NCBI GenBank assembly: GCA_013398175.1
Contig: VZRZ01007772.1
Span: forward strand, 1 to 64,000
Source of the DNA: Climacteris rufus
Lineage: Eukaryota > Chordata > Aves > Passeriformes > Climacteridae
DNA length: 64,000 nucleotides
Reading direction: 5' to 3'
Under the pieces are notes generated by a model. The model searched no databases, had not been told where the DNA came from, and was given only the letters and a program-made list of their open reading frames with translations. Position numbers and translations under genes: made by a program. Shown piece by piece: positions 40,201 to 50,800 of this stretch (positions within the stretch are counted from its first letter, which is position 1; every line of letters begins with the position of its first letter).

Positions 40201-42001
40201 GCACTATGAGCCAGTGTGTACAACCAGGAGTGTGATACCATTAAGAAGGCAAACACACCACAGATACACACAGTTGAAAGGTGAGAGGAGCTGCTACCAC
40301 TGCCAAGGTAGATATCCACACTATCATCACTACCACTGTACCAACAAAAAGAATTTGTGAAACCTAGTCTTACAGAAAATAATTACTGTCTCTGCACAAG
40401 TGGCAAAATGAGAAAGAAAAATACCTATTAAATATGACAAGAGAAAGACTGTTAAGGCTTGAGATATGCACACACACCTGCTACTACTGTAAAAAAGTTG
40501 CTAAATCCTAAGTAAAGAAAAACAGTTGTCCTTTCAAGACATGAGTGAAATCTTTTTTGAAACCAACTATTAATTTTTTGTTTGTTTCATAGGAACAAAA
40601 TGAACAGAAGAGACAATCCCATATGCATCATGTCCAACATCATCCAGAGAGGGGGACTGTTTGTAACAAAGCTTACTCCCTTGAACAAGTTTATATTCTG
40701 GAGATCACCTAGGGTTTTAGAAAGCCTGTAAGACTATTTCCTGTCATCCTCTTTGCACAAATGCAACTACCATGGGAATTAGTTGAAAACACAAAACCCA
40801 GATATCCAATAAAGTCACAGTAAATGAAATATAACTATTATCAGAAAACCTGTTTGCCTGTTTCACATTCATGTGTATTCTTGCCTACAGAACACAACCA
40901 TACATCTCTGCTTTGCTGCCAGCTCTTTTTTTTTTCTTACCAAAAAATAAACATTGATAATCTTCCAGTACAGCAATAAAACTGCTCAAAATTCAGTATT
41001 AACTGGAATGGTACTGAGATAAGAGAGAACAGGTAAATGCAGTTACATGTGATTTCCCTAGCTTTGAATGTAGCCTACTTCTTTTATGTATTTAAAAAAG
41101 CAGAAATTCAGAAAAAATTGTGACCCAGAGCAGAGTCAGACATTCTTACTGCTGCTAGGAAAGGGATTATTTTGATAAACTTCCTTTGTTTCCAAATGAG
41201 GTCTTCAAAAGCTGGACAATAGGAAAGCTATGCATATCAAGTTTAAAAAAAAAATCATTAAAAGCAGTATCAAAGGGTTTCTGTGATTTTGCTGTTTAAA
41301 GTGACTTTCTTGTTGTCTGCTTTGCAGAAAAAAAGGTGAAACAAGTAGACACAAATATAAATGTCTGATGAACAGAACTGCTAACAAAGAAATAAATGCA
41401 ATGCTAAACAAACAAAAAAGTGCAGTGAACTTGCTGGTGACTATATGACAAATGACTTTTTCTATCTTTATTCTGCCAATAGATCACTTTTAAAACTCAT
41501 GCCGTTATACTGACAAGGCTTTCCATGACTTGTAGGTCATTTTAAGAAAGAATCTCTAAATTAGTGGAGGAGATTTTACCCACCCTTCAAAGAACTTTTG
41601 AGAAACTCAGCAGCCTTGCTTTGTGCTAGAACTATATAAAATTGATATATAAACCTTAAGTTCTTATTGACATGTGAATTCTTGATATAGGAGGTACACC
41701 TTTATGATCTACTTTCCCTAAACTCTGAAGGAACACATCATTACCAATGCATTTTGCAACTTAAACAGAAAGTGCAGGAGGTCTAATAGAAAAAAGAATC
41801 AATGGTCAGCTGTTCAGATAGCAGGATTTTTCTTTGGGCTGCAGTAGAAGCACACACAACTTTTCTCTCTCATTTCTTACCTTCCTGATAGTTGTGAGCC
41901 CCATCTGGTAAGGCAAGAAAAGGCAGGTACTTCCATTCCTCTGGTAAACTGTGGCTGTCATGGCCTTCTCCAGGTTTTAAGGGAGGATAGGAAAACTCAA
42001 C
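20732..42001 (-). CDS. AVL9: AVL9, late secretory pathway protein (15 visible coding exons; exon 1 missing)
   Basis: Fifteen exons on the - strand join in phase to 1845 nt (614 aa plus stop) and match AVL9 along their length. In coding order the first begins with VEFSYPPL (42001-41881) and the last ends STQSLGD (20826-20732). The human protein has about 31 residues before this point, so only exon 1 is lacking; it should lie in the N gap at 56384-56859. Family knowledge: AVL9 is a DENN-fold protein acting in late secretory traffic from the Golgi to the cell surface, with reported roles in cell polarity and migration. Visible landmarks are the LPDGAHNYQ motif near the N-terminus, the hydrophobic VLILFKLILLEKK segment, a long Ser/Glu-rich linker in the 548-bp exon, and the conserved VTENRDDVFLDGTGWEGGDE block. 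All junctions are GT-AG and no frame breaks are seen. Confidence 0.96.
21685..21773 (-). CDS. AVL9: AVL9 exon (SVQNSERGKRIGNV...)
   Basis: An 89-bp exon from acceptor ctcttttag to donor gtgaga. It encodes SVQNSERGKRIGNVMVSTSR and NVVQTGKAVG, part of the conserved C-terminal tail. Confidence 0.93.
22040..22215 (-). mobile_element. CR1 LINE 3' fragment, minus orientation
   Basis: The sequence from aaccaatcaggttggaaaag through cctccagggatggtgactcc is the reverse complement of the standard avian CR1 3' region. It lies in the AVL9 intron between exons at 21773 and 23614. It is truncated and noncoding. Confidence 0.85.
23614..23667 (-). CDS. AVL9: AVL9 exon (HPFQGQYSVSD...)
   Basis: A 54-bp exon with acceptor cttctag and donor CA/gtaagt, encoding HPFQGQYSVSDVKLRLS. 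It was too short to stand out as an open frame and was found by protein resemblance and splice sites. Confidence 0.92.
24360..24477 (-). CDS. AVL9: AVL9 exon (NEKILSDFGTAFVTAW...)
   Basis: A 118-bp exon between acceptor aatttatcag and donor AG/gtaagg. It encodes NEKILSDFGTAFVTAWKNTH and then NYRVWNSNKHPALAEINP, one of the best conserved blocks of the protein. Confidence 0.95.
25895..26114 (-). CDS. AVL9: AVL9 exon (IEDAHVQIHDPELRK...)
   Basis: A 220-bp exon from acceptor tttcaaacag to donor CCAG/gtagaa. It encodes IEDAHVQIHDPELRKILNPT, the VTENRDDVFLDGTGWEGGDE block and a hydrophobic AYLHALLAAVLQ end. Confidence 0.95.
26915..27049 (-). CDS. AVL9: AVL9 exon (GYLCLPYMALQQHHLL...)
   Basis: A 135-bp, 45-residue exon in phase 0 at both ends (acceptor gtcgctgcag, donor GAA/gtatgg). 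It encodes GYLCLPYMALQQHHLLSDVT through QKHLSDAIVE and is essentially identical to the mammalian exon. Confidence 0.96.
29243..29304. repeat. TG/TA microsatellite forming an imperfect palindrome
   Basis: A (TG)n(TA)n run at about 29243-29266 is mirrored by a reverse-complementary TGCATATATACACATACACA at about 29285-29304 across a short AT-rich spacer. It lies in an AVL9 intron. Confidence 0.6.
29763..30310 (-). CDS. AVL9: AVL9 large exon with variable linker
   Basis: A 548-bp exon from acceptor tgctttccag to donor AAG/gtaagc. It starts MIEHGLSDSSQYRPRKS, continues through a poorly conserved Ser/Glu/Asn-rich linker, and ends with the conserved LPITVQPQANTG and GLEEDQYGLPLAIFTK motifs. The linker is the fastest-changing part of AVL9. 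Confidence 0.95.
30914..30983 (-). CDS. AVL9: AVL9 exon (VLFYISPVNRLVGALM...)
   Basis: A 70-bp exon from acceptor ctgccaccag to donor CCTG/gtaaga, encoding VLFYISPVNRLVGALMTVLS and LFP. This hydrophobic core belongs to the central DENN module. Confidence 0.94.
31229..31259. repeat. (TA)n(CA)n microsatellite
   Basis: About twelve TA units followed by four CA units, in the AVL9 intron upstream of the 30914-30983 exon. Confidence 0.9.
34467..34505 (-). CDS. AVL9: AVL9 39-bp micro-exon (VLILFKLILLEKK)
   Basis: A 13-codon exon, phase 0 at both ends, between acceptor ttttttttcag and donor AAG/gtaacg. It encodes the hydrophobic VLILFKLILLEKK, which joins directly to VLFYISPVN in the next exon. Confidence 0.92.
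35560..35600 (-). CDS. AVL9: AVL9 41-bp micro-exon (LSPRDLVLHFRHK)
   Basis: Acceptor gcatctcag, two bases completing a Gly codon, then LSPRDLVLHFRHK and donor AAG/gtaggc. Confidence 0.92.
36230..36296 (-). CDS. AVL9: AVL9 exon (ELYDHMNSSLGN...)
   Basis: A 67-bp exon from acceptor aacttttacag to donor CTTG/gtaagt, encoding ELYDHMNSSLGNTLLEGSQV and YL. Confidence 0.93.
36641..36730 (-). CDS. AVL9: AVL9 exon (PLYGLLQAKLQLITH...)
   Basis: A 90-bp, 30-residue exon from acceptor ttcttccaag to donor AAG/gtaacc, encoding PLYGLLQAKLQLITHAYFEE and KDFSQISILK. A second AG at 36710-36711 would drop seven conserved residues, so the outer acceptor is preferred. Confidence 0.94.
37165..37228 (+). mobile_element. 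Short CR1-like tail fragment
   Basis: The run tttgaggtcccttccaaccc followed by caaccactctatgattat matches the conserved CR1 3' end, in + orientation. Only about 60 bases are recognisable. It lies in an AVL9 intron. Confidence 0.6.
37535..37606 (-). CDS. AVL9: AVL9 exon (ALKVRQADITRETVQ...)
   Basis: A 72-bp exon from acceptor tatttcttag to donor CTG/gtaaga, encoding ALKVRQADITRETVQKSVCV and LSQL. Confidence 0.94.
37790..38252 (+). mobile_element. Internally deleted, decayed CR1 LINE
   Basis: The left part (about 37790-38090) translates, with stops and frameshifts, to the endonuclease region of CR1 ORF2: SQVESLWVKI-like, then a motif like DFNH.D.CW. From about 38096 it continues directly with the CR1 3' end (ggctccgttggatggggctc ... 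cctgcccatggcagg ... cattccatgatgattctgtg). Everything between the endonuclease part and the 3' tail, including reverse transcriptase, is missing. It is in an AVL9 intron, antisense to the gene. Confidence 0.8.
39773..39858 (-). CDS. AVL9: AVL9 exon (TVFFHLPPRCGD...)
   Basis: An 86-bp exon from acceptor tttttttag to donor AAG/gtgaat, encoding TVFFHLPPRCGDRSTVYGVS and CYRQIEAK. It is unusually CpG-rich compared with the surrounding intron. Confidence 0.93.
41881..42001 (-). CDS. AVL9: AVL9 exon 2, first coding exon visible
   Basis: A 121-bp exon from acceptor acttgtttag to donor GAAG/gtaaga. It encodes VEFSYPPLKPGEGHDSHSLP, EEWKYLPFLALP and DGAHNYQE. It corresponds to human residue 32 onward, so the exon encoding the start lies upstream. 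Confidence 0.94.
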
Positions 42002-45000
42002 CTAAACAAGCAAATGAAAACAAAGAGGAGGAAAAGAGAGAGTACATTACAGTTACCAAACAAGCAGGCCTCTGTGACTCAGCCTAGCACCTTTTCTTTC
42101 ATACCAATGGTATGAAAAAATAAAATGTTTTTCTTCCAACTAGCATTCAGTGTCTCTTCCTTCAATGCACCCACACACTGACTCGTGGGGTTTAACTGAT
42201 AGGCCCTGGGAAGATTTGCTTTCTGGAGTGCTTTCATCCAGCCCAATTCCTTTTCCTCAAGAGAAATGAAAGAGATCTTCAAGCAGAAAACATCAGCCAA
42301 GAGCAGAACACACTCTTCCCCATGTGCACAGAGCCAGCAATGCCACATCAGCAGGGGTCACTGTGGGGACACACACATCCTGAAATCAGGTTTGACTTCC
42401 CAGCCCCTCAAGAGCTCAATGACTAGGTAATGCTAATGTATGCAGGCCTCTGGTTTACCCTACAAGGTGTTGAATAATCTCAGAAACTATACTAAAAGCA
42501 AAATACTGCTTAGAGAGATTTTTATGTCTCTGAGTGCAATACGTTCTACACAATGGCCTAAAGTATCTCCTTTTCCTTTCACCACGAAATCCTGCTTTTC
42601 AATTTGTCATTTACCTCTTTTTCCTACAGAGACAACCTTTCCATTCCATGCACTACACTACATGTCTACCACAGACCCCCACAATCAGCATCTTTACACT
42701 GCAATCTTCTTTTCTTATTGAGACCCCTCTGGGTTTTCAGCCACTTTCACTGACTCTTTTCCAGATGTCCTTTCTTAAATTACTGAACAACATCTAAACA
42801 CAAATTTATCAGTAGAAGAAAACGTTTACTGATACTGCAACTTCTCTTCAAGGATATTTATTCAGTGAGGATAACTAATGAGCTGTAAAATGGTTACATG
42901 AAAGTTTTCCAGTATGTATACGTGGAAAATAAAAAACCATGACAAAGCAAGAATAATCTTAGCATTTGATGGATACTAAAACAAAATAACAAGAATAATA
43001 ATAAAAAGAAAAAAAAAAACCTGTAAAGGATGAGAGTACCAAAGAAAAGTGAAATTCTTCACCTTAACACACGGTGTCACTCTGTCTACAACTGTTGCCA
43101 ACCTGAGAAAAAGGCACAAAGGACCACAAATGAGAGGCAAAGACTGGAATTAGCACCCATACAAGGAGCAGAGAAACTGTCTGCCATTTAATTTGCACAT
43201 ACAACCTGAGAATTCCCTGCTATCCTTTTCAAATCACAGATAAAAAAATTAAAATGTTAGAAGCTTCATGTAAATGTCTGCAGTATCATACCTTTTGCTG
43301 CTGTTCAGATTCAAACTGGCTGGCTGCAAACACTGTTTACAGAATTATTACTGGAATCTTGCAGGAGTAACTTCAGCAATAAATACAGCACAGTTCCTAA
43401 GTTTGAAACACAGTCAAGGAGCATCTACACTTGAATCCTGAGTCAGGTATTTTATTTCACTGCAGGGCCAACAGAGAGAAATTCTGATTCACCCTCTGAA
43501 GGAGCTTCTTTCTATAGAATACAAAATAAACTCTGAGTTCTTTAGATTCCAGAAAATACCTTCAAAGCATCATTCCTGACAGGGAAATACTGTAAGTAAG
43601 GTTTTAAGACATCATTACTTCCAAGCACTTAGAGAATTCCAATTGTATTTCACATTCCAGCCAAAATAATAAATTAGAAAACAAATTTAAAGAGAAGCAG
43701 GGTAAGACAAGTCAAGCTACAAGTAAAACATGTATTCACTAAGGAATGCTCCTTTTTAAAGTCCAAAAGAAAGCTGAGAAATCTGGCTCCTGTGTCCTTT
43801 TGACAGCGTGAAACTTGCTGAAGAATTACTTTGTTCTAGCTCACAACATGCTATCAACACCTCAGCTGCTAGCAGATAATCCCAGCAACAGGGATTTCTG
43901 CAGGCTCCTTCTGTTCCAAATTCAATAAACTGAACAGGCTTTAGTGACACTGACAACAATCTTGTTTTCTATTACTTGTCTTCTTTAAAAAATCTGTTTT
44001 AATATAAATTTCTCTGTGCATATGTATGTCTAAGTGAGAAGATCACAAAACTCATAAATCAAAACTAAAATTGCTTAAGTGACTTTAACCTATTTTACAG
44101 ATATACTTTATGACAGGCCTGATTTATATTATGACATTCTAGCCCTCCTCCTCCCCAAGAGGATCCATATAGGAAGTACCTTCATTTCTAAGGGGGAATC
44201 GCATTCCTGGAGTTTAATAGAATTGCTGCTGGTCAAAGTACCAAAACGGTGGAAGTAACAAAGAAGCAGGAAAACGGACAATCCAACAGCAGGGAGAGCA
44301 TGCAATGCCCTGGAGGACCTCCTTCCATTTTTCCTCCAACTTAGCAGTTCCCAGTGATGAGAAAGTTTGACTCTGATATTAAATAAGCAGTCACTGCAGG
44401 TGGGATCCATGTCAGCTGAATATATGTCAAAAAGCAAGATCTCTGAGGCAGTTTTCCTAAGCATTCTGCAGAGTCAGAGAAAACAGACACCTGCAGAGGA
44501 TGATTCATCTGATCTGTTTCTTTCCACCATCTCTGAAAAGAGCTCTGACTTCTAAGTCTAATTTGCAGATGATTGAATTAATGCAGATGAAACTCACTCT
44601 AACCATTCCCCATCCTCTACATGCTCTGCTTGACTTCTCCAGCTCAATTTGCAGACTTGCATCAGTTGCACTTAGGAATCCTTTGCATGGAAAGAAACCA
44701 TTATTTCAAAACCAAAGTATTATAAGAACATTGTGTAGGCTTAAAAAAAAAAAAAAGGCTAAAACCTCACAGTTCTTGAAAATCTTGAAACTGAGCAGTG
44801 CACATGTACAAAGCTGGTGTTAATGGGGCAAAGAGAATCTCAGTTCTAGCACTTCTGAGTTCTCAAGTAACTGGAGTCTCTGTAAAAACCTTTCCCCCAG
44901 CCTGTGTGTGCAAACTACAGTGTAGGGTTTCTAGGGAAGGCAACTTAAGGAGTTTTTCTTTTTCTCGTCTTCCACCCAAGACAAACCATGCCAGGGGGAT

Positions 45001-47734
45001 GGGATGGGACTACTGAAAAGACCTCTCTCACCTTTCTTCTTCACCCTCCTCACAGAATCAAGAAAGAGGAGCTCATTTTTCATTTAAAGAGAATTACTTT
45101 TTATGTAAATCCATCCATAGACGTGCATGCATGCATAAACATGCACTTAAACGTCCCTGTTTGTCATTAATACACGTATCATTACAAAAATGCCTGCAAA
45201 TATGAGAAACAAACTCTTTTAACAAAGCCTGGTAGTCAACAGGAACGAAGCAATACACACAGGTTTTCAGAGCTGCCTGCCAAAGAAAACTTCACAAGTT
45301 TGTGTCTCCTCAGCTGAATTAAAGACTCCTCAACAAAATGAAATTCAAATTCAAAGCTGCACTCCTCAGATACTTCAAAATAAACTATATAAAACATAAA
45401 CTAGGACCTCCATGCATTTCTTACTCTTCCCAGTAAGGGAAGAGCAAGATCTTCAATCCAGCTGGAAATATTGCTCATGCCTGTCCAGGGGTTTTGATGG
45501 CAATGCTTTTTGCCTGCTCAGACGGTCATGTTCTGTAAGCAGATAGCTCTTGATGGATTTCAGAACTAAAAACAACATAGAATTTTGTCTTGAGATTTAG
45601 GGGAGTAATAAATAACTGTGCTCTTCATTCCACAAAATACTTCAACTCTTGGGAATTACCAAGTTAAAATAAAATATATTTTAAAAAAACTCCCTTAATG
45701 GAAGTACAACTGAATTTCTGAAACTAATTTTTTTCCTTTTTCTGGAATTTTGCTGTATTAACTAACCTTTAGCACACAGTTGGTATCAAATCTAACAGTT
45801 TGGATGCAAAGCACCAATGAACATACAATTCTATTTTATTTGTGGAAAAAAAATTAAATTACAGGCAATCTGTTTTGGTTCCTTGTCTTTAAAGGCACTT
45901 CCTGGCCAGACAGGTTAAAAAAGGGCAGTGTAAAAGAGGAATTTCCAAAATATATTTGCATGTCCACCTAAACTATCACACTCAAACATTAGACAGGTAG
46001 TTGGCATTAATTTTCAGTGAAATTTACACTCAGGTAAGGTTGTTCTCCTTATCTGTGAAAAGTATTTAAGTGTTAATCAAAGCAAGATCCTCAGTGAACA
46101 CTAAGCAGTGATAATTTAAAATGCGCTGGCAAGCCAGTGCAACCTCCCATCCTCCCCACTTCATCTACTATCACATTTGAATTACAGTCACAATATAAGC
46201 TCTCCTCTTTAGTTTAAGAGGTATTTTGGAAGATTTCTCTTCAGATTAGAGAGGAGAAAAACATCTGGACCCAAGCAAGTTTTTGCATTGGTCCAATGGA
46301 GAAATTATTTAATCTCAAGAAAATCTGAAATATTTAGCAGGACAGTATTATGTTAAAGACTAAGGAGGCTTTCAGTAAATTACAGCATCTAATTTACAGG
46401 AAGCAAACCCATTCCATCCTCTGAACAACTGCTTTGATGATTTCTCCCTTGCTTCTACTGTAACAAATAGGTAGGATAATTGCTTCAAATGAAGAAAAGG
46501 AGATCAGCAAAACCCAGTGATTACATTCCTATTTAGAAAATCTCTTCCCTTCATAAATCATTACAACACATTTAATTTCAAGGATACCAACCCCTCCTCT
46601 CACAGAAAGAAAAGCAGAAGTATGCTAAACAGAGTATAATGCTAACCATCAGTAATCAAAAAACCCCAACAGATGAAAATTACACCCAAAACTCAGTACC
46701 TCTTTACAAATAGGTCAGTATTTGTTCTTCATTCAAAGTAGAGATTTATAAAATCAGTTTCCTTGATTTATTAGTCCTAGAATAGCCAGGCCCAGAGAAA
46801 ACCAGCACACCAATGATTTTACCTGAATCACCATAACAACTGCAGTAGGCAGCCAAATGAAAATCTAAGATCATTGTTTGTGTTTCAACACTAAGAACAA
46901 TTTATTATTTAAATAACAATTGAATTTAAACCACAAACTTTCCCCATTTTTGCACGGCAGAACCAACAGATCAGGATCTGCAAGTTGAAGAGCCCTTGAA
47001 CATAACAGTAATGCCTATGCAGTAATATAATGACCTCTAACAGCTGATTTTTAAATAATGTTATACATTCACATAAATATATTTGTAGCAACTACATATA
47101 ATACCTGTATATATTCATATAAACACATATATGAAAAATACGTATGGTACATATTTATATAAATATACTTTTAAATCCACTACATACACAAATAGCAACA
47201 GCAAAAGAAATCCCTGTATTACAAGGAGGCAAGGTATAGTAATTTCTACCCTTTCAGTTCCTGAAACTGGTACTTCCTCACATTCCCATACTGCTAAAGC
47301 CACTCACACACGTTCTAAGACACCATTTGTATGCAAATACAAATATACAATATAACCATTCAAGTTTGTTTCAAAAACTCTGAGTAGGTTAGTAAAGTTC
47401 TGACTCTTACTGAGGCCCTTACAAGATAAAATAACCTGAAACACCAAAACCTTTTGTTTTTGAAGTCATGCCATTCTAGACACTCTTCCCAACTACTTCA
47501 CACTTTATTTTTATAGTCATACAGTTCAAGGCCTACAAAAATCCTGTGCTTTGGAAGTTTGGCTCTTCGAAGAAAGCAAATACCAAAAAAAAAAAAAAAA
47601 CCCACACTCCTCACAGAAGAGGAACACAATACTACTGCAAGCATTCCATCCAAGGGGACTTGCTAGGGAATTCTGTGCCATCAAGACAAGATTTGTGCTA
47701 AGTTGGAATTCATACAGGATGCACTCTGGCAAGA

Positions 47735-47880
47735 GAATCCCAGAATCACTGGGTTGGAAGAGACCTTCAAGATCATCAAGTCCTACCCACACCCTAACAC
47801 TTCCCCTCAACCATGGCACTGAGTGCCACCTCCAAGCTTTTTTTAAACACATCCAGGGATGGTGACTCCATCCCCAAGAG
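47735..47880 (-). mobile_element. CR1 LINE 3' fragment, minus orientation
   Basis: The sequence from gagaatcccagaatcactgg through cacatccagggatggtgact is the reverse complement of a CR1 3' end. It is truncated, in AVL9 intron 1, in the same orientation as the gene. Confidence 0.85.
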
Positions 47881-50800
47881 AGAGCAGCTTCCTTTATGAA
47901 ACAAGTGGATTAAACATCTCTACCATTAACAGCTGTCCATCCAACACAGCAGCCAGTGGACACTGGGGTCAGCAGCAGCCAATTTTTCACCCACACTGCC
48001 AATTTTTCATCACAGCAGCCAATTTTTCATCGCTCCTACTGCCCTTTCAGTGCCCATGGGCTCTTCAGGAGCACACCCAGCTTGGAGGGGCTGCTGCCAT
48101 TTCTTCTCTCCAGGGACAGCACCCAGACCTCATCACACACCAGAGTCCTTTCCCCAGCTCTGCTGCATGCCCTGGTTCCCACTAAGAAGGCACTGGCAGC
48201 AAGCTGACAAATGGTACACTGAATCCACCTTTCTCTGGGAAGGTGGAGAAGCAGGACAGCAGGCATGCTTTTAAGGACTTTTACTCACCTGTTTAGAAAC
48301 AGCCACTGTGTGTAATTCATACAGCATCTACTGCTGAACTGGTGCAGTCCAAGCAACCATCACCTGGTCTTAGGAGCCAAGAAGCACTCAGGTTCTTTGC
48401 CATGGGATGACTGATGGGCCCAGAATTGCTCTTAGTGAATTTGCTCCTTCCTTACAAGTTTCTACATCAGAGTTACTCCTGAGAGCAAGCAAATCTGGCT
48501 CACTACCAAGTATGAGGCTGAGGAGCTGCACAAACACGGTAACACAACGAAGAGCAGAACACACTCTGCTCTCAGTAACCCCAAGGAAGGCAGCAGGCAG
48601 CCCCATGTCCTGCCCCCTAGCACATTGGGGCACACAAGGAACTTGCTTTCACCTCTTGCACCCACAGCTTTCTTTGCTTCTAGAAACAGCATGCTGCCTA
48701 GCATAATTCAGCACCTCAGACAAGCTATGAGATGGATTATCAAAATTAGGCACAGATGACCAAGTAAAGCAATATGAGGACAAGGAACACAAAGCTGAGC
48801 CTTGCAAGTTCCAATTTACTCCAGCTGGAGTGACCTCTGTTCAGTGATTTTACAGCTTTGAACCTCCCTCTATTCTACATGTATGTAAAGTATGCTGCCA
48901 CCTGCAAGTGCCAAGAGCCTGAGTTACTATTTGAAAACATTCTGAAATAGGTAGATGAGAGGTGCAACCAAAGTACAAAAACACACCTTTTTTTTATTTA
49001 GCATTCACTCATTTATTCAAGAGAAAGGTCGAGATTTCCTGTCAATAACTACTCAGACGTTATGACACATACAATAAACAGAAAGATCATAAGATGAAAG
49101 TTAACTCTGATGACTATGGGAAGCATTGCATAACTGCAAATGGGTATTTAGGAACCTTCTCTCAATTCACACATCAGGGCAACTATGGAAAAAATATCCA
49201 GTAGGGAATCTTTCTTTCAGTATGAAATACTTTACTTCCTGGGCAGCACTTCACAGAAGGGACGAAAAGATTAGCAAAGAATAGGGCTTTTTGAAAAATT
49301 AAACAAAGAAACAAAACAAAGAAACAAACAAACCAACCATACCCCAGAGTTTTTCTTGAACAATGAACACTAAATAGTAAGTAGACTAAACAGACATGCA
49401 AAAAATGGCACTCATCATTAACTCTACACAAGAGATCAGAATCTGCAGTATTGTTTACAAAAGTACATGTGTACTGAGCAATTCATTGTGTATTTAAAAT
49501 TATTAGCACTCCATGCCAATTAGAGTAGCCTTTCCAATAAAGGCTAAAAGCTTCTTTAAAAGTTACAGCCTTTAAGCATAAGAAAATCCACGTAGTTTAG
49601 ACAAAAGACTAACCTTTGATACTTGATGTATGCTATGATTAACTTTATTAGGAGATTTCATGCTCATAACAGTCCTTTAAAGTGCTTTAGTATTATTAAA
49701 GCAGGGAACAATACCAAAGGAATTGTGCTAATGTTTACAGGTTATCATCAATAGAAACAGGAACAAAACACTTCAGCTTGATTCCAGCCCAGTTCCTTTT
49801 CAAGCTATTTTTTGTTTCTGTTGTTCCATTAACAAGATCTTGTTTAATCACTAGACAAGATTACCTACTCCATAACACCTGCCTACTGTGCTCTCCCAAA
49901 ACAAAGACACAAGGAATTTAAAGACAACAAAGCATACACTTCCCTTACATGTTTAAGAGCATCAAGCACATCTAAGAGAATCACAGCAACTCCTAGAGGG
50001 ACAAAGATCAAGAGAAAAAAATAATTCTCCAGTAAAGCAGTCTAAGAAGAAAGGCACCAAACAAAACAGGGACTAAGTCAGGGTGGAAGTGTTCCCCTGA
50101 AACTTCCCACCCATGGAATCTATGGAAGAGGACAACTTCAATATTCCCCTCTTGAAAAAAATGTGCTACAATCAAGAGTGCAGCAGACCTGGAATCACGG
50201 GCAGTTCTCAAGAGCTGATAAGAAGTGTAGACTGACCTTGCTCATTCCTTAGACATCTCCTAATTCTGCAAACTCAAGCCTAAGTTGCCAACATTCCTGC
50301 TTGCAGACACATGGGCCCCAGGCATAAGTAAAAAAGGCCATGTGCATGGATTGCTTGGGCCACGTCAGGTGCTGATTTCTGCAGATCACAGGCAGCACCA
50401 TCTTCCAGAGCTCAAGGACTTGAAGCTCTCAAATGATGAGGAACACATACACAATTCAGGAAGGGAAGAATTATAGGGCATTCTTCCCTCTCAAAGATCA
50501 TATTCAGGCTCTTCTCTTCAACTTGGGTATCAGCTGTTTCATTCCTGAGCTTAGGTTTCCTTTGCATGCCAGGAAGAAAACCTCTGGTCAGGCAAGGCGG
50601 GGAGATTGGTCTTCAAGCACAGCCCAGACAGACAAGCAACTCAGACACTGCTTTGGAAAAAGCAAACCTCACATTTACATTTTATCATAAAGGCCAGGTG
50701 ACTTAAAGATCCTTATGGCAAATTTTGGGATTCCATGGCTTTTGGTATTTACAGAAACCCACTCCCATGTCTGTGGGAGTTTGAAATGTCATCCTCCACA

